Below, piece after piece: positions 18,320-26,578 of a stretch of 64,000 bases of DNA (positions are counted from its first letter, which is position 1; every line of letters begins with the position of its first letter). Made by a program: the position numbers and the translations under genes. Source of the DNA: Scatomonas sp963928055 (GTDB taxonomy: Bacteria; Bacillota; Clostridia; Lachnospirales; Lachnospiraceae). The notes below the pieces were generated by a model that did no database searches, was not told the DNA's origin, and worked only from the letters and a program-made list of their open reading frames with translations. The stretch covers positions 248,001 to 312,000 of the forward strand of contig CAWVDN010000002.1 of NCBI GenBank assembly GCA_963928055.1, read 5' to 3'.

Positions 18320-18976
18320 ATGTTAAAAGCACTGACGACAAAAAAGGCCCGCTGGCTGATTCCGTTGTATACTGTTTTTTATGTTGTAACTTTCATGTTC
18401 CTGGAGCGGCATGTGACAAACGTCCACATTATTTACTCGCCTCTGGACCGGTACATTCCCTTCTGTGAATATTTTATTATTCCTTACTACCTGTGGTTCC
18501 TCTACATTATCGCCATTCTGATCTACTTTTCGTTTTTCGGCGCTGATGTAAGGGAATTTAACCAGCTGGTGTTTTCGCTGGGCATCGGCATGACCATTTT
18601 TCTGTTTATCTCCTGGGTATGGCCCAACGGACTGGATCTGCGTCCGGAAACCTTCCCCCGGGATAACTTTTTTACAGGACTGGTGGCTGACCTCTATCAA
18701 AGAGACACCTCCACCAACGTGTTCCCCAGCATTCATGTGTACAATTCCGTAGTGGCCTTCATTGCCATCAACCGCTGCAAGGCTCTGCGGAAGCGGAAGG
18801 TGATCCGGGCAGGCGCCTTTATCCTGTCCACTCTGATCGTCCTGGCCACCGTGTTCCTGAAACAGCATTCCGTCATGGACGTGCTGGGAGCCTTCGCTAT
18901 GAACGCAGTGCTCTATGTACTCATCTACCGGCCGGAACTGCTCCCGGGACGGGTAAAAAAAACGGCAGTTGAATAA
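18320..18976 (+). CDS. PAP2-family membrane phosphatase
   Basis: The 218-aa protein has about six membrane helices and the PAP2 signature in two parts, PSIHVYNS near residue 138 and KQHSVMDVLGA near 184. The second holds the catalytic His and Asp. Such proteins remove phosphate from lipid phosphates or act as phosphotransferases. The start at 18320 has GGGAGGGAG upstream. A terminator-like foldback hairpin begins 3 bp after the stop. Confidence 0.88.
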   Translation: MLKALTTKKARWLIPLYTVFYVVTFMFLERHVTNVHIIYSPLDRYIPFCEYFIIPYYLWFLYIIAILIYFSFFGADVREFNQLVFSLGIGMTIFLFISWVWPNGLDLRPETFPRDNFFTGLVADLYQRDTSTNVFPSIHVYNSVVAFIAINRCKALRKRKVIRAGAFILSTLIVLATVFLKQHSVMDVLGAFAMNAVLYVLIYRPELLPGRVKKTAVE

Positions 18977-18978
18977 CG

Positions 18979-19041
18979 ATATGCTCCCCTCCGGGCAGAC
19001 AAGTGAAAGAATATGACTTGTCGCTTGGAGGGGAGCATATT
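18979..19041 (+). repeat. left foldback hairpin of a 592-bp element
   Basis: Outer arms TATGCTCCCCTCC/GGAGGGGAGCATA and inner arms GACAAGT/ACTTGTC make a two-part hairpin followed by TTTTAT. It may also end the PAP2 transcript. An inverted copy that differs by one 8-nt gap and a few substitutions lies at 19516-19570. Confidence 0.85.
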
Positions 19042-19169
19042 TTATGCATAAAAAAGTCCAGGGAATGCCGCTCAGTCATATGACTGAGCGGCACTCCCTT
19101 TGGGCTTTCCTACAAAAAAGAGCCCTGGCTCCGGATGATTTCTCATCTATCCTGCCATGGCCGCCCAAA
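19042..19169 (+). other. gene-free segment with a 38-bp palindrome and nested complementary arms
   Basis: The palindrome GCCGCTCAGTCAT/ATGACTGAGCGGC (19067-19092) extends to 19061-19098 with one mismatch. It is enclosed by CCAGGG (19058-19063) and CCCTGG (near 19123-19128). A GGGCTTT/GAGCCC pair lies in between. No coding frame is convincing. It could be a structured RNA or a protein-binding site. Confidence 0.5.
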
Positions 19170-19448
19170 TACCGGAATTTTGAAGAAATCTCATTTTATA
19201 CGGTATTCTGTAAGCGCTTACTACGGGCATTTCAGGGAACACTCAAAATCTTCCGGTAACCTTTTACGGGCGATTAGAAGAAATCTCGATTTTTCCGGTA
19301 TTCGTCTACCGTACATTTCGAAAGGATCCCAGGGGTACCCGTACTTCCTACAGCGCTTCTACCGTAATTTCAAGATAATCTCAAATTTTCCCGTATTTCC
19401 CAGTGTCCTTCTACTGTAAAGCTGAGAAAACTCCATAATTCGCCCGTA
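19170..19448. repeat. array of six imperfect 36-bp palindromes with 6- or 16-bp gaps
   Basis: Each unit opens with TACCGG, TACGGG or TACCGT and closes 30-31 bp later with ACGGTA, CCGGTA or CCCGTA; the sixth unit opens with TACTGT. Units start at 19170, 19222, 19265, 19307, 19360 and 19412. The core is degenerate (AATTTCAAGAAATCTCAAATTTT-like). Gaps between units are 16, 6, 6, 16 and 16 bp, so they differ by one DNA turn. The units are too divergent for CRISPR repeats. No cas gene or coding frame is present. Function is unknown. Confidence 0.75.
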
Positions 19449-19515
19449 TCCTGCCAGTGGTGTGATGTCTGCAGTCATTTGAGCGGTATCCCCCGGTCTT
19501 CCTTTTCTTCATAAA

Positions 19516-19570
19516 ATATGCTCCCCTCCAAGCGACAAGTTTTATTCTTTCACTTGGAAGGGAGCATATC
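19516..19570 (-). repeat. right foldback hairpin of the 592-bp element
   Basis: Read on the minus strand it repeats the left hairpin: GATATGCTCCC..., then AAGTGAAAGAATA, then ACTTGTCGCTTGGAGGGGAGCATATTTTAT in pieces. It lacks 8 nt of the left copy. The two form terminal inverted repeats of about 60 bp. It may also stop minus-strand transcripts coming from pcrA. Confidence 0.85.
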
Positions 19571-19594
19571 ATGCTTTTGCCGGCAGTTCCGGAT

Positions 19595-19702
19595 TCAATG
19601 TTTCCACCATCCCAGATATTTCAGGCATGCCAGGATCACAAGAATCAGGGCAGCTACCTTCGCGATCTCCAAAAGAACCTGCAGGATAAGTATAAGCGGC
19701 AT
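19595..19702 (-). CDS. candidate 35-aa hydrophobic peptide
   Basis: The minus-strand frame MPLILILQVLLEIAKVAALI... ends in CLKYLGWWKH and is one membrane helix with a Lys/Trp-rich end. AAGGGAG precedes the ATG by 4 nt; an upstream in-frame ATG at 19723 lacks a site. It lies between pcrA and the foldback element. The form recalls small toxic or holin-like membrane peptides, but I see no antisense RNA and cannot confirm expression. Confidence 0.35.
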   Translation of the reverse strand: MPLILILQVLLEIAKVAALILVILACLKYLGWWKH

Positions 19703-19836
19703 ACGACTCCCTTCTTTCTCCATGAACACGGTCGGCAGGTATCAAAAATGAATTGAGGCACGAGCTGCTCCGCATTTCGTGTGCCCGCAATCCTAAGAAT
19801 AATCTATCATAAATTCCCGAAAAAAACACTGCAGGA

Positions 19837-22050
19837 TCACCCTAGCTTCTTCAGTTTCGCGAAGGAAGCGAACATCCTCTTGACTCCGAACCGGTCAAAG
19901 TCCACCGTGACCTCATAGTCTCTTCCCCCTTCTACAATGCTCCGCACCACGCCCACTCCGAATTTTACATGGCGGACCGTGTCCCCTACTCCGTAATCCA
20001 GAGAATCCGCTTTGGTGACCGTAAACTGCCGGGGCTTGAAGGTCTCGGCGGCATATTTCTTTCTGGGAGGCTCCACCCCTCCGAACAGGGAAGGCTTTTT
20101 AAATGTATGCTCCGTGTTCCCGTCCCGGCCCAGATCAATGAGTTCCCGGGGAATCTCCCGGACAAAGCGGGAGGTCTTGCTGTACTGGGTCTCTCCCCGG
20201 ATCATCCGCTGCCGGGCCGCTGTGAGAGTCAGTTTCTTTCTTGCCCGGGTGATGCCCACATAGCACAGACGGCGCTCCTCCTCCAGCTCGGAGGGATCGT
20301 CTCCGGTGATGGTCATATAGCTGGGAAACAGGCCGTCCTCCATGCCTGCCATATAGACTTCGTTAAATTCCAGACCCTTGGCGCTGTGGAGAGTCATCAG
20401 CAGCACATAGTCGCTGCTGTCGTCCACGGAATCGATATCCGCCACCAGGGCCACTTCCTGCAGGAAGCCGCTTAAAGAGGGTTCCGCCGCGGAGGCTTCA
20501 TAATCCGCCGCTTTGGAGATAAATTCATCAATATTCTCGATCCGTGCCCGGGCTTCCTCGGTATCCTCGGCTTCCAGTTCTTTCACGTAGCCGGTATCCT
20601 CAATGATCTTCTCCAGCAGTTCCTTCACAGAAAGGTATTCCATCTGGGAGCGGAGGCTTTGGATAAACAGGGTAAAGGGGCGGATCTTCGCCGCTCCCCT
20701 GCCAAGGCCCGGTATGTAGTCCGCCTCCAGCAGAGCGTCGTAAAAGTGGATGTCCTGCTCCGCGGCGTAGGCCTCCACCTTGCCGATGGTGGCGGCTCCG
20801 ATCCCCCGCTTGGGCACGTTGATGATCCGCTGCACCGCCAGATCGTCCAGGGAATTGTCCACGGTCTTCATGTAGGCCAGCAGATCCTTGATCTCTTTTC
20901 TGCCGTAGAAGTTTACTCCCCCCACGATCTTGTAGGGAATATTGGCCAGCAGGAATTTTTCCTCGAACAGGCGGGACTGGGCGTTGGTCCGGTAGAGCAC
21001 CGCGAAATCCCGGTAATGATTCTCCCCGGTCCGCACCTTTCTGCCGATCTCCCCGGCCACAAACTCCGCCTCCTCAAAACCGCTCTGAAACTGACGGAAA
21101 TTCACTTTATCCCCGGTTCCGTTCTCCGTCCACAGCCGCTTTTCTTTTCGGCCCTTGTTATGACGGATCACCTCATTGGCCGCGTCCAGGATGTTCTGGG
21201 TGGAGCGGTAATTCTGCTCCAGCTTGATGACTTTTGCGTCGGGAAATACCTTTTCAAAATCCAGGATATTGCCGATGTTGGCCCCCCGGAACTTATATAT
21301 GGACTGATCGTCGTCTCCCACGACGCAGAGATTCCGGTACCTGGCCGCCAGCCGGCTCACAAACTGAAACTGCACGGTGTTGGTATCCTGGTATTCGTCT
21401 ACCATAATGTAGCGGAATCTTTCCTGGTAGTAGTCCAGCGCCTCCGGGCAGTCCCGGAACAGTTCCACCGTCTTCAGCAGCAGATCGTCAAAATCCAGGG
21501 CGTTATTCTTTTTCAGCTGCTCCTGATAGGCCCGGTAGATCTCCGCCACCCGCTTATCTTCCCAGCGTGAAACGCTTTTTTCATATTCATCCGGCGAGAT
21601 CATCTCGTTTTTGGCCGCGGAGATCTTCGCCAGCAGGCTTCTCTCTTTGTAGATCTTGGTATCCAGATTCATCCGCCGGAGGATTTCCTTCATAACAGTT
21701 TTGGAATCCTCCGTGTCATAAATCGTAAAACGATTGTCATATCCCAGCCGGTCAATATAGCGCCGCAGGATCCGCACGCAGCTGGAATGGAACGTGGACA
21801 CCCAGACGCTCTCCGCGCCGAAACCGGCGATCTGGTCTACCCGCTCCCGCATTTCCTGGGCCGCTTTGTTGGTAAAGGTAATGGCCATGATATTCCAGGG
21901 CTTTACCCCTTTTTCTTCCATAAGATACGCGATGCGGTGGGTCAGGACCCGGGTCTTGCCGGAGCCCGCCCCCGCCAGGATCAGCAGCGGCCCCTCCGTG
22001 TATTCCACCGCTTCCTGCTGCTGAGGATTCATGCCTTCCATGGTGTTCAT
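19837..22050 (-). CDS. pcrA: ATP-dependent DNA helicase PcrA (UvrD/Rep family)
   Basis: This superfamily 1 3'-5' helicase works in repair and replication-fork maintenance. The 737-aa chain has motif I AGAGSGKT near residue 30, motif II VDEYQDTN near 222, motif III GDDDQSIYKFRGA, motif IV region LEQNYRST, motif V/VI TLHSAKGLEF and GITRARKKL, and the PcrA-type C-terminal Tudor-like tail (GVGDTVRHVKFGVGVV). The start at 22050 has GGGAGG 6 nt upstream. It follows glf with an 11-nt gap, so they are probably cotranscribed. Confidence 0.95.
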   Translation of the reverse strand: MNTMEGMNPQQQEAVEYTEGPLLILAGAGSGKTRVLTHRIAYLMEEKGVKPWNIMAITFTNKAAQEMRERVDQIAGFGAESVWVSTFHSSCVRILRRYIDRLGYDNRFTIYDTEDSKTVMKEILRRMNLDTKIYKERSLLAKISAAKNEMISPDEYEKSVSRWEDKRVAEIYRAYQEQLKKNNALDFDDLLLKTVELFRDCPEALDYYQERFRYIMVDEYQDTNTVQFQFVSRLAARYRNLCVVGDDDQSIYKFRGANIGNILDFEKVFPDAKVIKLEQNYRSTQNILDAANEVIRHNKGRKEKRLWTENGTGDKVNFRQFQSGFEEAEFVAGEIGRKVRTGENHYRDFAVLYRTNAQSRLFEEKFLLANIPYKIVGGVNFYGRKEIKDLLAYMKTVDNSLDDLAVQRIINVPKRGIGAATIGKVEAYAAEQDIHFYDALLEADYIPGLGRGAAKIRPFTLFIQSLRSQMEYLSVKELLEKIIEDTGYVKELEAEDTEEARARIENIDEFISKAADYEASAAEPSLSGFLQEVALVADIDSVDDSSDYVLLMTLHSAKGLEFNEVYMAGMEDGLFPSYMTITGDDPSELEEERRLCYVGITRARKKLTLTAARQRMIRGETQYSKTSRFVREIPRELIDLGRDGNTEHTFKKPSLFGGVEPPRKKYAAETFKPRQFTVTKADSLDYGVGDTVRHVKFGVGVVRSIVEGGRDYEVTVDFDRFGVKRMFASFAKLKKLG

Positions 22051-22061
22051 CGTTTCCTCCC

Positions 22062-23165
22062 TCATCCGGCAAACTCACGCTCCGCAGCCTCCAGAGCCGC
22101 GGCGATGACCTTGTCCATATCGTAATATCTGTACTGGCCCAGCCGGCCTCCGAAAATCACCTTCTCTTCCTTTTCCGCCAGAGCTTTGTACCGGCTGTAA
22201 AGGCCGTTGTTCTTCTCGTCATTCACCGGATAGTAGGGCTCCATACCCACCTTCCACTCGGAAGAGTACTCCCGGGAGATAACGGTTTTTGGCTGCTTTC
22301 CGAATTCAAAATGTTTGTGTTCGATGATCCGGGTATAGGGCACCTCCCGGTCCGTATAATTGACCACCGCGTTGCCCTGGTAATTTTCGCAGTCCAGGAC
22401 CTCGGTCTCGAAGCGGACGCTGCGGTACTCCAAAGCCCCCAGACAGTAGCCGAAGTATTCATCGATCATGCCGGTGAACACGGTTTTTTCCGCGATCTCC
22501 GGGAACTCTTTCCGGAAGGAGAAATAATCTGTTCCCGTCCGGACTTCGCAGCCCTCCAGCATGTTTTCCACGATCCGGGTGTAGCCTCCCATAGGGATCC
22601 CCTGGAACCGGTCGTTGAAATAATTGTTGTCATAGGTAAAGCGGAAGGGCAGGCGCTTGATGATAAAGGCCGGCAGTTCCCGGCAGTCTCTGCCCCACTG
22701 CTTCTCGGTATAGCCCTTGATGAGTTTTTCATAGACATCCCGGCCCGCCAGGGACAGAGCCTGTTCCTCCAGATTTTTCGGCTCTTGGATGTTTAATTCC
22801 CGGATCTGCTCCTGAATTTTCTCCTTCGCTTCCTTGGGCGTGCGGATCTTCCACATTTTGCTGAAGGTATTCATATTAAAGGGCAGATTGTACAGTTCAT
22901 CTTTATAAATGGCAATGGGAGAATTGATATAATTGTTAAACTCCGCGAACTGATTCACATACTCCCAGATCCTCTTATCAGATGTATGGAAAATGTGGGC
23001 GCCGTACTGGTGCACCTGGATCCCTTCTATTTCTTTGGTGTAGATGTTGCCTCCGATATGATCCCGGCGGTCCAGCACCAGCACCCGTTTCCCTCTCTGC
23101 ACTGCCTCCCGGGCGAAAACCGCACCGAACAGGCCGGCCCCTACGATCAGGTAATCATATTTCAA
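22062..23165 (-). CDS. glf: UDP-galactopyranose mutase
   Basis: This FAD enzyme interconverts UDP-galactopyranose and UDP-galactofuranose for cell-surface glycans. The 367-aa product has the FAD motif VGAGLFGAVFA at residues 8-18, then RDHIGGN, YGAHIFHT and the C-terminal GRLGQYRYYDMD. The start is the TTG at 23165 with AGGAGG 8 nt upstream; homologues also start with (M)KYDYLIVGAG. It is the first gene of a unit with pcrA and has a strong promoter at 23253-23281. Confidence 0.93.
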   Translation of the reverse strand: MKYDYLIVGAGLFGAVFAREAVQRGKRVLVLDRRDHIGGNIYTKEIEGIQVHQYGAHIFHTSDKRIWEYVNQFAEFNNYINSPIAIYKDELYNLPFNMNTFSKMWKIRTPKEAKEKIQEQIRELNIQEPKNLEEQALSLAGRDVYEKLIKGYTEKQWGRDCRELPAFIIKRLPFRFTYDNNYFNDRFQGIPMGGYTRIVENMLEGCEVRTGTDYFSFRKEFPEIAEKTVFTGMIDEYFGYCLGALEYRSVRFETEVLDCENYQGNAVVNYTDREVPYTRIIEHKHFEFGKQPKTVISREYSSEWKVGMEPYYPVNDEKNNGLYSRYKALAEKEEKVIFGGRLGQYRYYDMDKVIAAALEAAEREFAG

Positions 23166-23252
23166 TGGTTTTTCCTCCTGCTGATTCTGCGCATTCTTAA
23201 GAGGATTGCCGGCAGGACATTCTGCCCCATGCAATCCCCCTGGTACGTAATC

Positions 23253-23281
23253 AGTATACAGGATTCCCCTGATTTTATCAA
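23253..23281 (-). promoter_or_regulatory. glf-pcrA promoter
   Basis: Minus strand: TTGATA (23276-23281), 17-bp spacer, TATACT (23253-23258), about 88 bp before the glf TTG. The rest of 23282-23404 shows nothing recognisable. Confidence 0.75.
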
Positions 23282-23404
23282 ATTTTTTGAGCCGCCGGCA
23301 GAACTTTTTTCACCTGGTTACGATTCACAGACGTTTCAGACTTGACAGCAGGTGCGTTGTGTTCACACAAAAGCTCCGGCTGTACATAGTATCCTTACCT
23401 GGCC

Positions 23405-24082
23405 TTACAGCCTGCGCCGCAGTTCATACAGGGCTGTATAATTAGCAAGAAGAACCGCCGGGGTTCCCTGGGCGCCCACCGCCTCCAGCAAAACTCTGAG
23501 GTCCTGGATCTCCTCCACTTTCCCCTGCTCAAAGCCCGCCTCCCGCAAATAGGCTTTCAGGCGGATCCGCATCCGCTGCAGCATGCTCTTTACTTTCGAT
23601 TCACTGATCCCGTAGTAAAAAGCCGTTTCCCGGACAGAATCCATATAGTAATAACGGCTGATAAACACCCCTCTCGCCTCCGGCTTCATTCCTTTCAGAA
23701 ACCGGTTCAATGTCTCTGCCAGAGCCCGGACATCCGCGTACTGTTCCGTGGTATTGCCTCCGGAAATACATTCTTCCAGTTCTTCCAGAGATTGCACGTA
23801 CTCTCCCGCCCCCCGTTTTTTTCGGTTCCGGCTGCGGAAACGGTCGATAGGCAGGTGCCGGATGATCTTCCCCAGATAAAGCCCCAAAGCAGCGGGCCGG
23901 GCGGGCGGAATGGAGGTCCAGGCTCTTAAATACGTATCATTGACGCTTTCCCGGCTGTCCTCCCGCTCCCGCAGGATCTGATAGGCGATCTGAAACAAAT
24001 AGCGGCCGTACTGCCTGTCCGTCTCCCGGATGGCTCTTTCATCTCTCTCCCAATACAGGGCTACGATCTGCTGATCTTCCAT
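23405..24082 (-). CDS. ECF-like RNA polymerase sigma factor
   Basis: The 225-aa protein has a region 2 (RQYGRYLFQIAYQILREREDSRESVNDTYLRAWTS split across residues 23-56) and a region 4 helix-turn-helix (SVRETAFYYGISESKVKSMLQRMRIRLKAYL, residues 148-178). Its tail of about 40 residues is longer than typical. Such genes in Clostridia are often followed by an anti-sigma or DUF4179-type gene, but here the next gene on the strand is glf. The tail could be a remnant of, or frameshift into, such a partner. Target promoters are unknown. Confidence 0.82.
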   Translation of the reverse strand: MEDQQIVALYWERDERAIRETDRQYGRYLFQIAYQILREREDSRESVNDTYLRAWTSIPPARPAALGLYLGKIIRHLPIDRFRSRNRKKRGAGEYVQSLEELEECISGGNTTEQYADVRALAETLNRFLKGMKPEARGVFISRYYYMDSVRETAFYYGISESKVKSMLQRMRIRLKAYLREAGFEQGKVEEIQDLRVLLEAVGAQGTPAVLLANYTALYELRRRL

Positions 24083-24155
24083 GTGTATTCCCCCTCATCT
24101 GTGCTGTTTTCGTTCCCTTTACTAAATAGAACGACAAAACAGTCCAAAGCGTCGC

Positions 24156-24192
24156 AAAAAAACAGGACAGCTGATTTCCAGCCGTCCCTGCT
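24156..24192 (-). terminator. intrinsic terminator after the spermidine-synthase-like gene
   Basis: Minus strand stem CAGGGACGGCTG/CAGCTGTCCTG is followed by TTTTTTT, right after the stop at 24195. Confidence 0.9.
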
Positions 24193-24194
24193 TC

Positions 24195-25763
24195 TTATAA
24201 ATATAAATCCCTGTAGTAATCCAGTTCCTCCTGGATGATCTCGTCCAGAACCTTCATGCCCAGCAGTTCCACCGGCGCCTTATCATCGGTAAGGATCCGG
24301 TCCTCTCCCCGGTATTCCGTCATATTCTCCGCTACCACTTCCATCATATCCTTCAGTTCCCCCGGTTCCAGGGCCTGAAGATGGGTTTCAAAATCCTCCG
24401 GCAGGGTATGGAAATTGGTGGCGTAAACCTCCATGTTGGTGCTGCCCTCCACCGGCACCCGGTATACGTGTTCAAAGACCGCGTCAATGGTATCGCAGAG
24501 ATAGTCGTTGATGGAATCCTCCGCCTGGGATTTCATGTTCATGTTGACCACCATGACTCCGTCTTCTTTCAGATGATCGCTGACCTCCGTAAAAAATTCA
24601 ATGGAGGACATCTGAAAGGGAATGGTAATATCCTGGTAGGCATCCACCATGATCACATCAAACTGTTCTTCCGAAGCGTGAAGATATGCGCGGCCGTCCT
24701 CCACGGCCACCTCTACCTTCTCCGGCAGCTGAAAATAGTCCCTGGCGATGTTCACGATCTTCTCATCGATCTCCGCCCCCTGGATCCCCGCTTCCGGAAA
24801 ATACCGGCTGCAGTAATCGGCAAAGGTACCGGACCCAAGGCCCAGGATCATCACCTGACTGTCCGCTTTTTCGTTCATGCCGGCCATGACAGGCGCCGCC
24901 AGGGCATAATCATAGTACAGGCCCGTAAGCCCGTCTTCCTTCATCTTAATGGACTGGACTCCAAACAGAACGTTGGTGGAAAGAATAGTGCTCTCCGGTG
25001 TATCCCTGACCTGCAGATAATTGTAGATAGACTCATCCTCCAGCGTCAGCTGCTCCCGCTCCCAAAAGGCAAAGCTGAACCGGGGCGTCAGGCATCCCAG
25101 AACCACCAGCAGCGCCGCCAGGACTCCGCAGAGGATCCGTTTCTGCTTCACAGAAACAAAATACAGAATGGCGATCACTCCCAGCACTCCGGAAAAGATC
25201 AGAAAGGTGGCCGCCGTGCCCACTGCCGGGATGGTGACAAAGGTAGGCAGGAAGGTACCGATAATGCTGCCGATGGTGTTCAGCGCCCCCAGTTCTCCCA
25301 TGGTCTTGCCGTTATTGTCCAGACTGTGCATGGTATATTTTACCAGAGAGGGCGTCACCGTTCCCAGCAGCACACAGGGAAAGGCGAAGATCACCAGGCA
25401 GGTGACCAGAGCCGCCCACACCAGAAAATTATGGTTCACAAATGCGGCCAGCAGCAGGGAAATGCCGGCGATCAGATACCGTCCCGCAAAGGGGATCAGG
25501 GCGATCCAGATAGCTGCTATGAGGATCCTGCCGTACAGCTTTCCCGGGTTCCGGAACTTGTCCGCGGAACGGCCGCCCCAGACATTGCCGATGGCCATGG
25601 CGATCATGATCACGCCGATGATCACGGTCCACACGATCTGGGAAGAGCTGAAATAGGGAGCCATCAGCCTGCTGGCCCCCAGCTCCACCGCCATGACAGA
25701 CATACCCGCGAAAAATTCCGTAGCATACAAAAAATATTTTTTCGTCAGCAGTTTTGATTCCAT
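24195..25763 (-). CDS. membrane-bound spermidine-synthase-like (fused MFS-type/SpeE domain) protein
   Basis: The 522-aa protein combines about seven to eight membrane helices (residues 10-230) with a C-terminal spermidine-synthase-fold methyltransferase-like domain. That domain has MILGLGSGTFADYCSRYFP near 310, AEIDEKIVNIARDYF, EDGRAYL and DVIMVDAYQD. The MILGLGSG and IMVDAY blocks match aminopropyltransferases. The membrane fusion is a known but poorly characterised family, and its substrate is not established. The gene is monocistronic-looking, with its own terminator, and lies just downstream of the DUF2284 gene. Confidence 0.85.
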   Translation of the reverse strand: MESKLLTKKYFLYATEFFAGMSVMAVELGASRLMAPYFSSSQIVWTVIIGVIMIAMAIGNVWGGRSADKFRNPGKLYGRILIAAIWIALIPFAGRYLIAGISLLLAAFVNHNFLVWAALVTCLVIFAFPCVLLGTVTPSLVKYTMHSLDNNGKTMGELGALNTIGSIIGTFLPTFVTIPAVGTAATFLIFSGVLGVIAILYFVSVKQKRILCGVLAALLVVLGCLTPRFSFAFWEREQLTLEDESIYNYLQVRDTPESTILSTNVLFGVQSIKMKEDGLTGLYYDYALAAPVMAGMNEKADSQVMILGLGSGTFADYCSRYFPEAGIQGAEIDEKIVNIARDYFQLPEKVEVAVEDGRAYLHASEEQFDVIMVDAYQDITIPFQMSSIEFFTEVSDHLKEDGVMVVNMNMKSQAEDSINDYLCDTIDAVFEHVYRVPVEGSTNMEVYATNFHTLPEDFETHLQALEPGELKDMMEVVAENMTEYRGEDRILTDDKAPVELLGMKVLDEIIQEELDYYRDLYL

Positions 25764-25775
25764 AAATCCAGTTTT

Positions 25776-26324
25776 TTATCCTTCCTTTCTTCCGGTTAAG
25801 TATAAGCTGAAAAAGCCTACCCTTCCCTCCCCGCACCAGTAGGGAAGTCCGGCCTCTTCCGCCATTTTTTCCGCGCTCATACAGTAGGCGGAGATGCAGG
25901 AAACCTGCTGGTCCGGGAAACGGCAGGGCTTCCCCTCCGCGCCGCAGCAGACCTCACAGGCCCTGCAGGGGCCTGCCAGCATGGCCAGTCCCGCCATGCC
26001 TCTTTTCTGAAATTCTTCCAGCAGCTTTCTGCTGCCGGCGTTATGCCTGTCCCGGACTGCTTTCAGGGCTTCGGCGTCATGCCAGTCCACCTCCGCCACG
26101 GTCTGAAAGATCCAGGCTGTCTCATAGACTTCTGTTCTCTTTTTCATCTCCTCCGGGGTGCCGCAGGCCGGGGGACAGGAAAGATTCTTTCCGTAATTCC
26201 CGCAGAGATTGTCCTCGCAGTACTTCCTAAGGGAGGGTTCAAACACCAGGTGATCCGCCGGGATCCTGGCCGTATTGGTAAACCCCGCTTCCCGGGCCAG
26301 CTCCTCAATTTCCTCTTTCCGCAT
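25776..26324 (-). CDS. DUF2284 metal-binding protein
   Basis: The 182-aa cytoplasmic protein is rich in Cys: CEDNLCGNYGKNLSCPP (residues 36-52) and GPCRACEVCCGAEGKPCRFP (118-137). It belongs to the DUF2284 family, thought to bind metal or Fe-S clusters; no reaction is known. It ends 12 bp before the downstream membrane gene and is probably cotranscribed with it. Confidence 0.85.
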   Translation of the reverse strand: MRKEEIEELAREAGFTNTARIPADHLVFEPSLRKYCEDNLCGNYGKNLSCPPACGTPEEMKKRTEVYETAWIFQTVAEVDWHDAEALKAVRDRHNAGSRKLLEEFQKRGMAGLAMLAGPCRACEVCCGAEGKPCRFPDQQVSCISAYCMSAEKMAEEAGLPYWCGEGRVGFFSLYLTGRKEG

Positions 26325-26417
26325 ACGCTCTATTTCTCCTTCCAGCTTGATTTTCCGAATATCACTATTATAATACAGCCGTCCTGCCGCCGCTATCTTT
26401 TTTTATAAATATCAATA

Positions 26418-26460
26418 GCGTCCGTGTACAAGGAGCAAAACGCTCCTTGTACACGGACGC
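26418..26460. terminator. perfect 19-bp hairpin
   Basis: The stem GCGTCCGTGTACAAGGAGC and its exact complement are separated by AAAAC. No U-tract follows on either strand, and the stem starts just after an AATAG. It is the first of three consecutive hairpins between hsp20 and the DUF2284 gene. Confidence 0.8.
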
Positions 26461-26461
26461 C

Positions 26462-26501
26462 AGAAGGAGGAGACGATCCTGCCGGATCGTCTCCTCCTTC
26501 T
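26462..26501. terminator. perfect 18-bp hairpin
   Basis: The stem AGAAGGAGGAGACGATCC and its exact complement flank a TGCC loop, beginning one base after the previous hairpin. In RNA of either strand it would hide a strong GGAGGAG ribosome-site-like motif. Confidence 0.8.
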
Positions 26502-26507
26502 CTGTCA

Positions 26508-26578
26508 GGGGTAAAACCGCTGGGAACGGATGACCTCTGCTATATGAAGCGGCGGGCTGACCGCGATGGTTTTACCCC
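26508..26578. other. long hairpin covering the hsp20 stop codon
   Basis: GGGGTAAAACC (26508-26518) pairs with GGTTTTACCCC (26568-26578) across about 49 nt. The right arm contains the last hsp20 codons and its TAA (26572-26574). The arm sequence is thus repeated in inverted form beyond the gene end. Confidence 0.7.

Noticed and set aside
19170..19448. Possible CRISPR array
   Set aside because: The units diverge too much to be CRISPR repeats, gaps are only 6 or 16 bp, and no cas gene is present.
18977..19836. A protein-coding gene in the gene-poor interval between the PAP2-family gene and pcrA
   Set aside because: The longer frames (for example 19044-19259 and 19135-19419) follow the repeats, lack ribosome sites and resemble no family. 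Only the 35-aa peptide is kept, with low confidence.
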